DNA from: Larix kaempferi
Lineage: Eukaryota; Streptophyta; Pinopsida; Pinales; Pinaceae
Length of the DNA stretch: 64,000 nt
Assembly (NCBI GenBank): GCA_027924585.1
Contig: BSBM01000050.1
Location: 7,636,001-7,700,000 of the forward strand
Direction: 5' to 3'
A program made the translations under genes and the position numbers. Positions within the stretch are counted from its first letter, which is position 1. Each line of letters begins with the position of its first letter. Shown in pieces: positions 44,181 through 56,130 of the stretch. The notes below the pieces were generated by a model. It ran no database searches. It was not told the DNA's origin and was given only the letters and a program-made list of their open reading frames with translations.

Positions 44181-45204
44181 AGACCCTGGTGATCATGTCA
44201 CAACTTTCCATTTATGGTGCTCTTCGAACTAGTTGAACGAAGATTCTGTTAGGTTGAGACTTTTCCAAAGAACCTTAACTAGTGCTGCAACCAAATGGTA
44301 CATTGAGTTACCTGCAGCCACATTTTTTAATTTTCAAGATCTTGCGACTATTTTTATGAACCACTTCCAGCTTCCTATTCGGTATGATGTCGGGATAGAT
44401 CTTTTGTCTACATTTAGACAGAATAAGACCACTCACTTATCTAATCACATTTAGGAGTGGCAAAGACGGAAGAGGCTCATTAAAGCCAATATACCTACAG
44501 AATTTCTTCTCGAGTGGTACCTGAAATCACTCCTTCCTTATATTTCTAAGGAAGTAGCTACTTCTGGAGTGTCTTTAGAGGAAGAAGCCATCTTATGAAC
44601 CCAACAGCTAGACCTTGTTTATGCACAATCTGGGCTACTCTACGAGATTATACCGGATGCACCGTGATCTAACACTAATCTTGGCAGACCTAAACCTGGA
44701 CCACAGGCTGACGGCATAGTGGGTTTAGTGGATTCTGTAGCTTTCAAAGCATTGACTAAGCAGGTTCATGCCTTATTCGTCAAACAATCGACTGCAGAAC
44801 CGACCTCCGTCACAACCTCTCCTTCTACTTTTGAATCTGTAAACCAGGTTCAGAACAATCAAAAGGGCCCTCGATATCCCAATAACAAAAAGAAGGGCAA
44901 GAAAGGAGAGGGGAACCATCAAAATCCCAAAAACAAAGAGAATGCCAAGGAGGGTAACAAAGAGAAGAAGAAGGTTAAGTTCCCTTGTAAACTTTGCAAA
45001 CAGGATCACCTCACTCATCAATGCCCTCTACTTGAAGAATCCCAGAAGCTATTCCAAGAAAAGAAACCCGCCATACTTAAAGATCCATTTCCTAAGGGGA
45101 AGGGTTCAATTTCTAGCACCTCCAAAGCCGGGGGCACTACTCATGCTTCAGTTGATCAAACTTTCATTAATATGGTTAGTGCGGATGCAATTTTTCAAAC
45201 ATGA
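44181..45204 (+). pseudogene. Tat gag, C-terminal part (unit 2)
   Basis: Same domains and same internal stops as unit 1, including the complete zinc knuckle. Private changes include TCTTTAGAG near 44575 and GCCGGGGG near 45128. Confidence 0.85.
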
Positions 45205-46850
45205 GCAAGAAATTATACCCCGGATGCACAGAAAAAGGATAAAGAGATTCTTGAATCTTCCATTCCTCTCCACATTCCAATGGACCCAGTACCCAAGATC
45301 CCGAAAGGTGTCTTGAAATGGGCCTCGCACAATCCCAACGCTCGGGCTGCTTCCAACTATAATGTGGTTGAAGATCTAGCCCAGACCCCTTGTGCTATGT
45401 CCACCTTAGAAGTTTTGCAAAGTTGTCTGTTACAACGAAACGCACTTATGGCAGCGATTGGAAGTATGGAATCATCCAACATGATTGGGCACTTTGATAT
45501 GTCTGATATCAAATATCGGTTTCCATACCACGTTTCCGTACAGATAGAAGTGGTCCATGGTCCTATGACCATTAGACGGGCTGTCGTAGTTGAGGGTGCG
45601 TCGACGTGTGTGATGTCCATTTCTTGCTGGAAGATTTAGGCTCTCCCTAGTTAGCCCCCTCTAACACACTGCTTACTGCCTTCGATGGCAGGACTTTCCG
45701 TCCACATGGAGTTCTACCATCATTTGAAATTACACTTGTCGGTAAGACAATTGCTGTAGAGATTGAAGTTCTGGACGCTTCGCTTGATTACAACATGTTA
45801 TTAGGTAGGAGTTGGAAATACGCCATGCAAGCCATTGCATCGATTGTTTTTCGAGTTGTTATGTTCCCCCACGAAAGCAAGATCGTCACGGTCGATCAAC
45901 TTTCATTCTCTCGAAAAAATAACCAGACTTCATCGGATTCCACTATCCCTTTAGTTGATCATTCTACCCCAATAAGTAAGAGTTTAGGAGCAGGGCTTTA
46001 CGGGTCATTAATAGGCACTTTTGACCTTCCCTCTCCTGTTCTTTTCATGCATTCTGATGTAGGTACTTCTACTGAAACTTTCATGGTTGATCTTAGGACT
46101 GATCCGTGGATCCTTCCTACTGTATCAGAACCTTCAGTGCCTTTAACCATTATAGAGATAGCATACATGGAAGCCCAACATGCTGCAATGGAACATATCG
46201 TGACCCCGCCAGTCTCTACTGAGTCGGATATGGACTATGCTCTTGCATGGTCATTGAATTCTACCCACTCTTTCGACTGTTTAGACATGTTCTTACCATC
46301 TGATGAAGCCATGATGGGCCTAGACCATCCATGGGAACATATGCATCACAGGTCCTACCTGCTTCCAAATCTAGACAGGATAGAGAGAGGAGAATTCTCT
46401 ATGAGACCCGGTGGATTTGTTGATTTGTCATCTTTTCCTTCTACTTCAAGAGTTGTTTATGCTGAAGGAAATATGGCTAATATATCGAGAACCATCCCAA
46501 TTAACATTTCCACCAAACCCGGGATCGTGGAAAATATTTTTATTGGAGCAGACTATTCTCTAGAAGAGATCGCTTTGTATACCAAGATTTTTAAAGAAGT
46601 CTGTGACATTTTTGCCTGCTCTTATGAGGAGATGCCAGGCATCGATCCAGCCATCGTTGAGCATGTCATCACAACATACCCTAGTGCAAAACCTATGAGA
46701 CAGAAGCTTCATCCTGTGAATCCTCAAAAAGCGGCCGCCATTAAGGAGGAGGTTGAAAAGTTGCTTAAAGCTGGATTTATCTACCCGGTTGATATGACGG
46801 AATGGGTTTCAAATCCTGTTCCGGTTGATAAGAAGCAAGGTACCATATGA
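45205..46850 (+). pseudogene. Tat protease and pre-RT region (unit 2)
   Basis: As unit 1, but the protease active site reads VVVEGASTCVMS: the catalytic Asp is Val in this unit only (GAT to GTT near 45589). It shares RSWKYAM and IVFRVV with unit 3 against RSWTYAM and VVFRVV in unit 1, and has SLEEIA where both others have SPEEIA. Confidence 0.85.
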
Positions 46851-47544
46851 GTCTATACTGATTTCTGGGACTTAAATAAAGCTTGTCCGAAAGATAACTA
46901 TCCCACACCATTTATCGACCAGATCATAGATGCCTGTGTGGGACACGAGATGTCTTCTTTCATGGATGGATTTTCGGGATATAATCAAACCCGAAGATCA
47001 ACACAAAATAGCTTTTATTTTCCCGTGGGGAACCTTTGCTTATCGGAAGATGCCGTTTGGCTTAAAGAATGTTGGATCTACTTTCCAGTGAGCGATGAAT
47101 TTCACTTTTCACAATATCAAACACATAGTTGAACCTTACTTGGATGACCTCCCAGTGCGATCTCGAAAGAGACGGGATCATCCATCTCATCTGAGACTTG
47201 TGTTTGAAAGATGCAGACAATATAAGATTTGTTTGAATCCTAATAAGTGTGTATTCTATGTCGAATCAGGACCTTTACTGGGTTTCATTGTATCCAGTCG
47301 TGGCATAATGGTCGACCCGTTAAAAGTTGAGGCGATTGTAAACCTACCTCCTCCTCCAACCTTGCGACAACTTCAAAGTCTGCAAGGCATGTCTAAATTC
47401 TTGCAACTCTTTATCATAAACTATTCTAAGATTACAAAAGGTTTTATGAGACTGCTTAAACAAGATACCTACTTCGTGTGGGATGAGGTTGCTCAAGCAT
47501 CGTTTGAGGCCTTGAAAAAGGCACTACTTTCAGCCCCTTGTTAA
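46851..47544 (+). pseudogene. Tat reverse transcriptase (unit 2)
   Basis: As unit 1, with the same frameshift and intact YLDD. The stop codon present in unit 1 just before FPVSDEF is TAC here and in unit 3. Confidence 0.86.
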
Positions 47545-48491
47545 GCCCGCCTGATTATGCAAAAGATTTTATTTTATATCTGGCGGTGTTGGTTAATGCA
47601 ATTGGCATAGTATTAGTTCAAGAGGATGACACGCTCCAAGAGCATGTCATTTACTATCTCTCGCGCGCATTGATAGCTCCTGAGATTAAATATTCACATG
47701 TCGAGAAGTTAGCACTTGCTGTAGTCTATGTGGTACAGAGACTTCGTCAATACATCCTTCTACGAACAACTACTGTGATAGAAAAAGTCAATCCTTTTTA
47801 GTATGTTCTCACTCGACGCATCATCGGTGGGAAGTACAATAAATGGATTGTAATCTTACAAGAGTTCGATTTGGTCTTTCAATCAGCCAAGTCAAAGAAA
47901 TCACTAGTGTTCGCTAAGTTAATCTCAGGGTTTCCGAGTGACTTAGAGCATATCGAGGAAGAATCATCATTCCCGGATGAACATATCTTCCTTATTGCCT
48001 CCTCTGACCCATGGTACAGGGATATTTTAGTATATCTCCAGAATTTGAGGTGTCCTACCACTTTTTCTAGAGAACAACGACGAAAACTGAAAAGTCATGC
48101 AAAAAACTATCACATCATCTCGAATACTTTGTATCGATGTGGGATAGATTCCATCTTACGACGTTGTTTGAATTTAGAAGAAGCACAATCAGTATTGAAT
48201 GATGTTCACAGTGGAACCTGTGGGGGTCATCTTTTTGGGTTGGCAACAACCCAAAAAATACTGCGTGCTGGGTATTTTTGGCCCAGAAGCTATGAAACGC
48301 TGCCGTCCGTTTCATTTTTTCACCAAGAAAATGAGGGCACATCCAACTCCTCTTCATCCTGTGATTACAGCAGGTCCCTTCACAAAATGGGGGGTTGATT
48401 ATATGACTTGCAATCCAATTTTGGCTAGAGGACATCATTATATCATCATTCCCGTCGACTACTTCACCAAGTGGGCCGAGGAAATGCCTAC
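47538..48491 (+). pseudogene. Tat RNase H and N-terminal integrase (unit 2, chimaeric end)
   Basis: As unit 1, including the chimaeric junction EEMPT-RRSQET-stop at 48491. One private change replaces Arg by Cys (LYRCGIDS). Confidence 0.85.
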
Positions 48492-48982
48492 GAGGAGATC
48501 GCAGGAAACATGATGAAAGCCGTAGGGGATCGCAAGAAACCGGTTGAAAGCCGCACGACGATCACAGGAAACAGGCTGAAAGCCATGAGGAGATCGCAGG
48601 AAACAGGCTAAAAGCCGTGGGGAGGTCGCAGGAAAAAAGCTGAAAGCCGCAGGGAGGTCGGAGGAAACAGGCTAAAAGCCGCAGGGAGATCGCAGGAAAC
48701 AGGCTAAAAGCCCCAGTCGGATCATAGGAGATAGACTGAAAGCCGCGGGGAGATTGCAGGAAATAACCTTAAAGTTGCGGGGAGATCGCAGGAAACAGGC
48801 TAAAAGCCACTGGGAGATTGCAGGAAACAGGCTGAAAGGTGCGGTCGGATCGTAGGAACCAAGTTGAAATCCGCGGTCGGATCGTAGGAGACAGACTGAA
48901 AGCCACGGGGAGATCGCGGGAAACAGACTGAAAGCCGCAGTCAGATCGCAGGAAGCAGACTGAAAGCCGCGATCGGATCGCT
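48492..48982. repeat. ~30-bp minisatellite (copy 3)
   Basis: About 16 units, in register with copies 1 and 2. Confidence 0.88.
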
Positions 48983-49170
48983 GCTGTGGGGAAAAAATAT
49001 GCGATTTCCAACAGCAAGCCCAACTACTGAAAGGGATAGCCGAAAGGGAAAAACAGAAAAATATTTGCAGAAAATAAAACTTTTAAACAATTATAACCAA
49101 AAACTCAAAGGAACACTAGGGGAGTCGCCAAAACTGAGAAGGGCCTCCTCCCCAGCGGAGTCGCCAAAAC

Positions 49171-49891
49171 TGTAGGTAGGATTTTCACCCTAGATTGTGC
49201 AAATGAGCACCTACTAAGGAGAAGGGCCTCCTTAGTAGCATTTCAATAAAATAGTAAAATATGACCGTAAATAAAAGTAAACTTAAACTAGCATGAGCAT
49301 TAACATAAATAAAAAGACATGACGAATTGATAAAGATTTTTCTTTTGTATTAGATTCACCTCAAGTGTTGAGGTTGGTGAAGCTCTTGCAGTAGTCCAGG
49401 AGGGCTACTTCCAAGCTCCAATGGATTCCTTCTCCTTCTCCAACGTGTTTGGATATGGGCCAAAGGGGCACTCAAATGTGAAATTAGCTCAAAAGGGTGA
49501 GCTAGGGTTTCAGGAGTGATTTTGGCAGAGTGAGGATATGGAAGATTGTGGATTTGAAATGGGGAGCCTCCATCACCTATTTATAGGTTTTTTAGTGGTG
49601 GAGTGTTGACCCATGGTTTTGGGCACCATATGGTTTAGGTCAATTGTATAGGGTTTTTGCTTATTTTTTCCCTCTTTTTCCTCTTTTTTATATTTTTATT
49701 CCCTTTTTAGAGGGTTTTTGCTATTTTTGGAGGAAATTTAAATTATTTTGGGGAAAAAAGGGGGTTTTTGGGCCTTCGGGAGGCTTTTTAATGGTTTGTT
49801 AAGGTTTTGGAGGAAAATATGGTAGGAAATATAGACAACTGAGTCATGTAATGAGGGAGATGAGGTAGTGAGCACTTTTTGGGTGTTAACA
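49171..49891 (-). repeat. N1 5' LTR copy in unit 3
   Basis: 721 bp. Private changes in TGTAGGTAGG and CCTAGATTG near its outer end. Confidence 0.88.
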
Positions 49892-50915
49892 AGACCCTGG
49901 TGATCATGTCACAACTTTCCATTTATGGTGCTCTTCGAACTAGTTGAACGAAGATTCTGTTAGGTTGAGACTTTTCCAGAGAACCTTAACTAGTGCTGCA
50001 ACCAAATGGTACATTGAGTTACCTGCAGCCACATTTTTTAATTTTCAAGATCTTGCGACTATTTTTATGAACCACTTCCAGCTTCCTATTCGGTATGATG
50101 TCGGGATAGATCTTTTGTCTACATTTAGACAGAATAAGACCACTCACTTATCTAATCACATTTAGGAGTGGCAAAGACGGAAGAGGCTCATTAAAGCCAA
50201 TATACCTACAGAATTTCTTCTCGAGTGGTACCTGAAATCACTCCTTCCTTATATTTCTAAGGAAGTAGCTACTTCTGGAGTGTCTTCAGAGGAAGAAGCC
50301 ATCTTATGAACCCAACAGCTAGACCTTGTTTATGCACAATCTGGGCTACTCTACGAGATTATACCGGATGCACCGTGATCTAACACTAATCTTGGCAGAC
50401 CTAAACCTGGACCACAGGCTGACGGCATAGTGGGTTTAGTGGATTCTGTAGCTTTCAAAGCATTGACTAAGCAGGTTCATGCCTTATTCGTCAAACAATC
50501 GACTGCAGAACCGACCTCCGTCACAACCTCTCCTTCTACTTTTGAATCTGTAAACCAGGTTCAGAACAATCAAAAGGGCCCTCGATATCCCAATAACAAA
50601 AAGAAGGGCAAGAAAGGAGAGGGGAACCATCGAAATCCCAAAAACAAAGAGAATGCCAAGGAGGGTAACAAAGAGAAGAAGAAGGTTAAGTTCCCTTGTA
50701 AACTTTGCAAACAGGATCACCTCACTCATCAATGCCCTCTACTTGAAGAATCCCAGAAGCTATTCCAAGAAAAGAAACCCGCCATACTTAAAGATCCATT
50801 TCCTAAGGGGAAGGGTTCAATTTCTAGCACCTCCAAAGCTGGGGGCACTACTCATGCTTCAGTTGATCAAACTTTCATTAATATGGTTAGTGCGGATGCA
50901 ATTTTTCAAACATGA
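49892..50915 (+). pseudogene. Tat gag, C-terminal part (unit 3)
   Basis: Same domains and stops as units 1 and 2. A private Gln-to-Arg change (GNHRNPK) lies in the Lys-rich part. Confidence 0.85.
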
Positions 50916-52561
50916 GCAAGAAATTATACCCCGGATGCACAGAAAAAGGATAAAGAGATTCTTGAATCTTCCATTCCTCTCCACATTCCAATGGACCCAG
51001 TACCCAAGATCCCGAAAGGTGTCTTGAAATGGGCCTCGCACAATCCCAACGCTCGGGCTGCTTCCAACTATAATGTGGTTGAAGATCTAGCCCAGACCCC
51101 TTGTGCTATGTCCACCTTAGAAGTTTTGCAAAGTTGTCTGTTACAACGAAACGCACTTATGGCAGCGATTGGAAGTATGGAATCATCCAACATGATTGGG
51201 CACTTTGATATGTCTGATATCAAATATCGGTTTCCATACCACGTTTCCGTACAGATAGAAGTGGTCCATGGTCCTATGACCATTAGACGGGCTGTCGTAG
51301 ATGAGGGTGCGTCGACGTGTGTGATGTCCATTTCTTGCTGGAAGATTTAGGCTCTCCCTAGTTAGCCCCCTCTAACACACTGCTTACTGCCTTCGATGGC
51401 AGGACTTTCCGTCCACATGGAGTTCTACCATCATTTGAAATTACACTTGTCGGTAAGACAATTGCTGTAGAGATTGAAGTTCTGGACGCTTCGCTTGATT
51501 ACAACATGTTATTAGGTAGGAGTTGGAAATACGCCATGCAAGCCATTGCATCGATTGTTTTTCGAGTTGTTATGTTCCCCCACGAAAGCAAGATCGTCAT
51601 GGTCGATCAACTTTCATTCTCTCGAAAAAATAACCAGACTTCATCGGATTCCACTATCCCTTTAGTTGATCATTCTACCCCAATAAGTAAGAGTTTAGGA
51701 GCAGGGCTTTACGGGTCATTAATAGGCACTTTTGACCTTCCCTCTCCTGTTCTTTTCATGCATTCTGATGTAGGTACTTCTACTGAAACTTTCATGGTTG
51801 ATCTTAGGACTGATCCGTGGATCCTTCCTACTGTATCAGAACCTTCAGTGCCTTTAACCATTATAGAGATAGCATACATGGAAGCCCAACATGCTGCAAT
51901 GGAACATATCGTGACCCCGCCAGTCTCTACTGAGTCGGATATGGACTATGCTCTTGCATGGTCATTGAATTCTACCCACTCTTTCGACTGTTTAGACATG
52001 TTCTTACCATCTGATGAAGCCATGATGGGCCTAGACCATCCATGGGAACATATGCATCACAGGTCCTACCTGCTTCCAAATCTAGACAGGATAGAGAGAG
52101 GAGAATTCTCTATGAGACCCGGTGGATTTGTTGATTTGTCATCTTTTCCTTCTACTTCAAGAGTTGTTTATGCTGAAGGAAATATGGCTAATATATCGAG
52201 AACCATCCCAATTAACATTTCCACCAAACCCGGGATCGTGGAAAATATTTTTATTGGAGCAGACTATTCTCCAGAAGAGATCGCTTTGTATATCAAGATT
52301 TTTAAAGAAGTCTGTGACATTTTTGCCTGCTCTTATGAGGAGATGCCAGGCATCGATCCAGCCATCGTTGAGCATGTCATCACAACATACCCTAGTGCAA
52401 AACCTATGAGACAGAAGCTTCATCCTGTGAATCCTCAAAAAGCGGCCGCCATTAAGGAGGAGGTTGAAAAGTTGCTTAAAGCTGGATTTATCTACCCGGT
52501 TGATATGACGGAATGGGTTTCAAATCCTGTTCCGGTTGATAAGAAGCAAGGTACCATATGA
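50916..52561 (+). pseudogene. Tat protease and pre-RT region (unit 3)
   Basis: Protease active site VVDEGASTCVMS retained. Private changes: IVMVDQ and LYIKIFKE. Confidence 0.85.
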
Positions 52562-53255
52562 GTCTATACTGATTTCTGGGACTTAAATAAAGCTTGTCCG
52601 AAAGATAACTATCCCACACCATTTATCGACCAGATCATAGATGCCTGTGTGGGACACGAGATGTTTTCTTTCATGGATGGATTTTCGGGATATAATCAAA
52701 CCCGAAGATCAACACAAAATAGCTTTTATTTTCCCGTGGGGAACCTTTGCTTATCGGAAGATGCCGTTTGGCTTAAAGAATGTTGGATCTACTTTCCAGT
52801 GAGCGATGAATTTCACTTTTCACAATATCAAACACATAGTTGAACCTTACTTGGATGACCTCCCAGTGCGATCTCGAAAGAGACGGGATCATCCATCTCA
52901 TCTGAGACTTGTGTTTGAAAGATGCAGACAATATAAGATTTGTTTGAATCCTAATAAGTGTGTATTCTATGTCGAATCAGGACCTTTACTGGGTTTCATT
53001 GTATCCAGTCGTGGCATAATGGTCGACCCGTTAAAAGTTGAGGCGATTGTAAACCTACCTCCTCCTCCAACCTTGCGACAACTTCAAAGTCTGCAAGGCA
53101 TGTCTAACTTCTTGCAACTCTTTATCATAAACTATTCTAAGATTACAAAAGGTTTTATGAGACTGCTTAAACAAGATACCTACTTCGTGTGGGATGAGGT
53201 TGCTCAAGCATCGTTTGAGGCCTTGAAAAAGGCACTACTTTCAGCCCCTTGTTAA
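52562..53255 (+). pseudogene. Tat reverse transcriptase (unit 3)
   Basis: As the other units. Private change SNFLQL where units 1 and 2 read SKFLQL. Confidence 0.86.
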
Positions 53256-54947
53256 GCCCGCCTGATTATGCAAAAGATTTTATTTTATATCTGGCGGTGT
53301 TGGTTAATGCAATTGGCATAGTATTAGTTCAAGAGAATGACACGCTCCAAGAGCATGTCATTTACTATCTCTCGCGCGCATTGATAGCTCCTGAGATTAA
53401 ATATTCACATGTCGAGAAGTTAGCACTTGCTGTAGTCTACGTGGTACAGAGACTTCGTCAATACATCCTTCTACGAACAACTACTGTGATAGAAAAAGTC
53501 AATCCTTTTTAGTATGTTCTCACTCGACGCATCATCGGTGGGAAGTACAATAAATGGATTGTAATCTTACAAGAGTTCGATTTGGTCTTTCAATCAGCCA
53601 AGTCAAAGAAATCACTAGTGTTCGCTAAGTTAATCTCAGGGTTTTCGAGTGACTTAGAGCATATCGAGGAAGAATCATCATTCCCGGATGAACATATCTT
53701 CCTTATTGCCTCCTCTGACCCATGGTACAGGGATATTTTAGTATATCTCCAGACTTTGAGGTGTCCTACCACTTTTTCTAGAGAACAACGACGAAAACTG
53801 AAAAGTCATGCAAAAAACTATCACATCATCTCGAATACTTTGTATCGACGTGGGATAGATTCCATCTTACGACGTTGTTTGAATTTAGAAGAAGCACAAT
53901 CAGTATTGAATGATGTTCACAGTGGAACCTGTGGGGGTCATCTTTTTGGGTTGGCAACAAACCAAAAAATACTGCGTGCTGGGTATTTTTGGCCCAGAAG
54001 CTATGAAACGCTGCCGTCCGTTTCATTTTTTCACCAATAAAATGAGGGCACATCCAACTCCTCTTCATCCTGTGATTACAGCAGGTCCCTTCACAAAATG
54101 GGGGGTTGATTATATGACTTGCAATCCAATTTTGGCTAGAGGACATCATTATATCATCATTGCCGTCGACTACTTCACCAAGTGGGCCGAGGAAATGCCT
54201 ACTATCAAGGCAGATGGAGAAACTGCTGCTTATTTTGTATTCAATCAGATTATTGCAAAGTTCAGCATACCCAAAGAAATTATGACTGATCACAGCAGTC
54301 ATTTCCAGAATAGCATGATGACCAATCTGTACACAATGTTAGGTTTTCGGCAAGAACATTCGTCTTCATATTATCCACAGGTGAATGGACAAGTCGAAGC
54401 AGTTAACAAAAATTTAAAGGTAATACTGCAAAGGACTATTAATGCCAGTCGAAATAACTGGCACATCATGCTATACCCTGCTCTTTGGGCTTACTGAGTG
54501 AATGTAAAGACTGCTACCAGGTTCTCTCCCTTCTAGCTTGTGCATGGGATAGAAGCAGTCATTCCGATTGAATGCGAGATTCCTTCATTAAAACTGGTTG
54601 TTCAATTACTACCGGATACTTCAGCACGGGAAGAACGTTTGTTGCATTTAGAGCATCTAGATGAACAACGCCGCAACGTGCTCACAACAAATGAAGTTCA
54701 TAAGAAATGAGTCAAAGGACAATACGACAAGTCTGCCAGACCTAGAGTGTTTCTCAAAGGAGACCTTGTTCTACTTTAGGATCAGGACAAGGAACCTCTA
54801 GGACTTGACAAGTTTAAGTCCATGTGGATCGAGCCCTACATAATTTCCAAAGTACTGAAAAATGGTGCTTACGAGCTAGTAGACTACAAGGGTAATAAGC
54901 TGCCTAAGCCTAGAAATGGGCTCTACCTGAAGAAGTACTACGCTTAG
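53249..54947 (+). pseudogene. Tat RNase H and full integrase (unit 3 and beyond)
   Basis: The only copy with the whole integrase. After DYFTKWAEEMPT it continues with IKADGETAAYFVFNQIIAKF, KEIMTDHSSHFQN (second catalytic Asp; DNG changed to DHS), YYPQVNGQVEAVNKNLKVIL (catalytic Glu) and NWHIMLYPALWAY. Past a TGA at 54495-54497 come the C-terminal blocks: VHGIEAVIPIECEIPSLKLV, EHLDEQRRN, VFLKGDLVL, NGAYELVDYKGNKLPKP. The final stop is the TAG at 54945-54947. Contains the RNase H stop and the integrase frameshift seen in the other units. Confidence 0.88.
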
Positions 54948-55049
54948 GCAGTTGTGCTTTTTCTTGTAACATAGCTGTATATTTTGTAGAGCTAGTTTTT
55001 GCTTGTGCTTGTTAGTTAATCTTATGTGTATCTTCATTTCATGTATTAG

Positions 55050-55475
55050 ATGTTGACTGAACATTTCTTAGGATTTGCTGATAGCGCCAGTTGCCACACC
55101 CGACAATTGGCTTCAGCAGCTTGGTTCATTTACTCACCAGCTGGCCAACTGGTCTCTTCGGGGGGGGTTTGTTTGGGTCCCACTACGAACAATGTATCTA
55201 AGTATAGTGTGGTTATATAACTTCTCCGAGATGCTCTTATTCATGGCATTTCACATTTGGAGGTAAGACTTGATTCACAACTAGTTGTATTTCAGCTAAC
55301 GGGTATTTACCAGATTAGAGATCCTGTTTTGCTACAACAGTTTTTGCGAGTTAGATTATTGGAAAGACAGTTTGATTCCATTATATATCAACACATTCCA
55401 AGAAATTTAAATGCATTAGCTGACTCATTTGCAAATTATGTTTTATATTGGCATTTGTATCATACATTTCCATAA
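55050..55475 (+). pseudogene. Tat extra RNase H (aRH) downstream of integrase
   Basis: A second RNase H placed after integrase is characteristic of Tat-lineage elements. 141 codons from an ATG at 55050: FADSASCHTRQLASAAWFIY (first catalytic Asp block), LVSSGG, GPTTNNVSKYSVVI, a stop (55218-55220) where the family has Glu, LLRDALIHGISHLEVRLDSQ (third acidic block retained), DPVLLQQFLRVRLLERQFD and IPRNLNALADSFANYVLYWH (last Asp retained). The Glu in EYS is Lys here. Loss of two acidic residues would abolish activity. It is 100 bp after the integrase stop. Confidence 0.85.
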
Positions 55476-55637
55476 ATAGCATTTCACACGTAAAGTTAAA
55501 CACACACACATGTACATAACCGATACTATATCAAAAAATATAATATGAGTTTTGGATCACAAGTCTAACACAAGTCATGTCATAAAGTACAAAACTGGGC
55601 TCGGTGGCCTAAAAAATATACATAATATATCCATCTC

Positions 55638-56130
55638 CTATGGAGAAGGAGGGGCCTCATCGTCATCTACTGCATCCCGATAACATATGACCAACCTAGC
55701 TATCTTCCGCAGCACTCTAAGCCATGATAGGGGCACACCATTTACATCTTCCTGCATATCAATAGGTATTTGGTCCATACGGCATGGAGGAACATCATGA
55801 GTCAACCGACTCACTTTCCACTCTATGGTCCCTAACATAGCATCAGCTGCACCAACATCTACTGGCCTCACGAAGATAGTAGGATGTCCCTCAGGATGAA
55901 CCGATCCAATATTTGTATTTGACAATTGTTTAGTACTCCAAAACTCATCATAAAAACTATATAATTGAAAATTTGAAAAAATTAAATAATTCTCAAAACA
56001 AAAACATACCAATGTCTCCCCAAGCACCACCTAGAGGAAGTACCAGCTCTGGATCATGGTGGAAGTCCAAACATATTTGTTGAAGTCCTATTTTTGGTAG
56101 ATCATGAGTCGTGATCCAAGAAGCTGTCAT
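55638..56130 (-). pseudogene. antisense reading frame in the Tat 3' region, possibly spliced
   Basis: Minus strand. 55956-55638 is open for about 105 codons with balanced composition: FYDEFWSTKQLSNTNIGSVH, RPVDVGAADAMLGTIEWKVS, SWLRVLRKIARLVICYRDAV, acidic end DDDEAPPSP-stop. Upstream, 56129-56010 reads MTASWITTHDLPKIGLQQIC and LVLPLGGAWGDIG. Between them lies an AT-rich 53-base stretch with GT and AG ends (56009-55957), but the frames on its two sides differ by one base, so a simple intron is not proven. Extra antisense frames between pol and the 3' LTR are known in Tat elements. Product not recognised. Confidence 0.5.

Larger units (their letters stand above)
42781..48491 (+). repeat. triplicated block, unit 2 (5,711 bp)
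   Basis: Exact-length copy. Left of the RT region it shares unit 3 variants; right of about 47400 it shares unit 1 variants. A handful of private changes. Confidence 0.93.
48492..54202 (+). repeat. triplicated block, unit 3 (5,711 bp)
   Basis: Last copy. Unlike the others it continues into the rest of the integrase at 54203, so its right edge is the original sequence. Private variants are concentrated towards the right end. Confidence 0.93.

Noticed and set aside
43460-49891. Independent LTR retrotransposons between LTR copies
   Set aside because: LTR and coding strand disagree, no TSD, and the 5,711-bp period explains the LTR copies.
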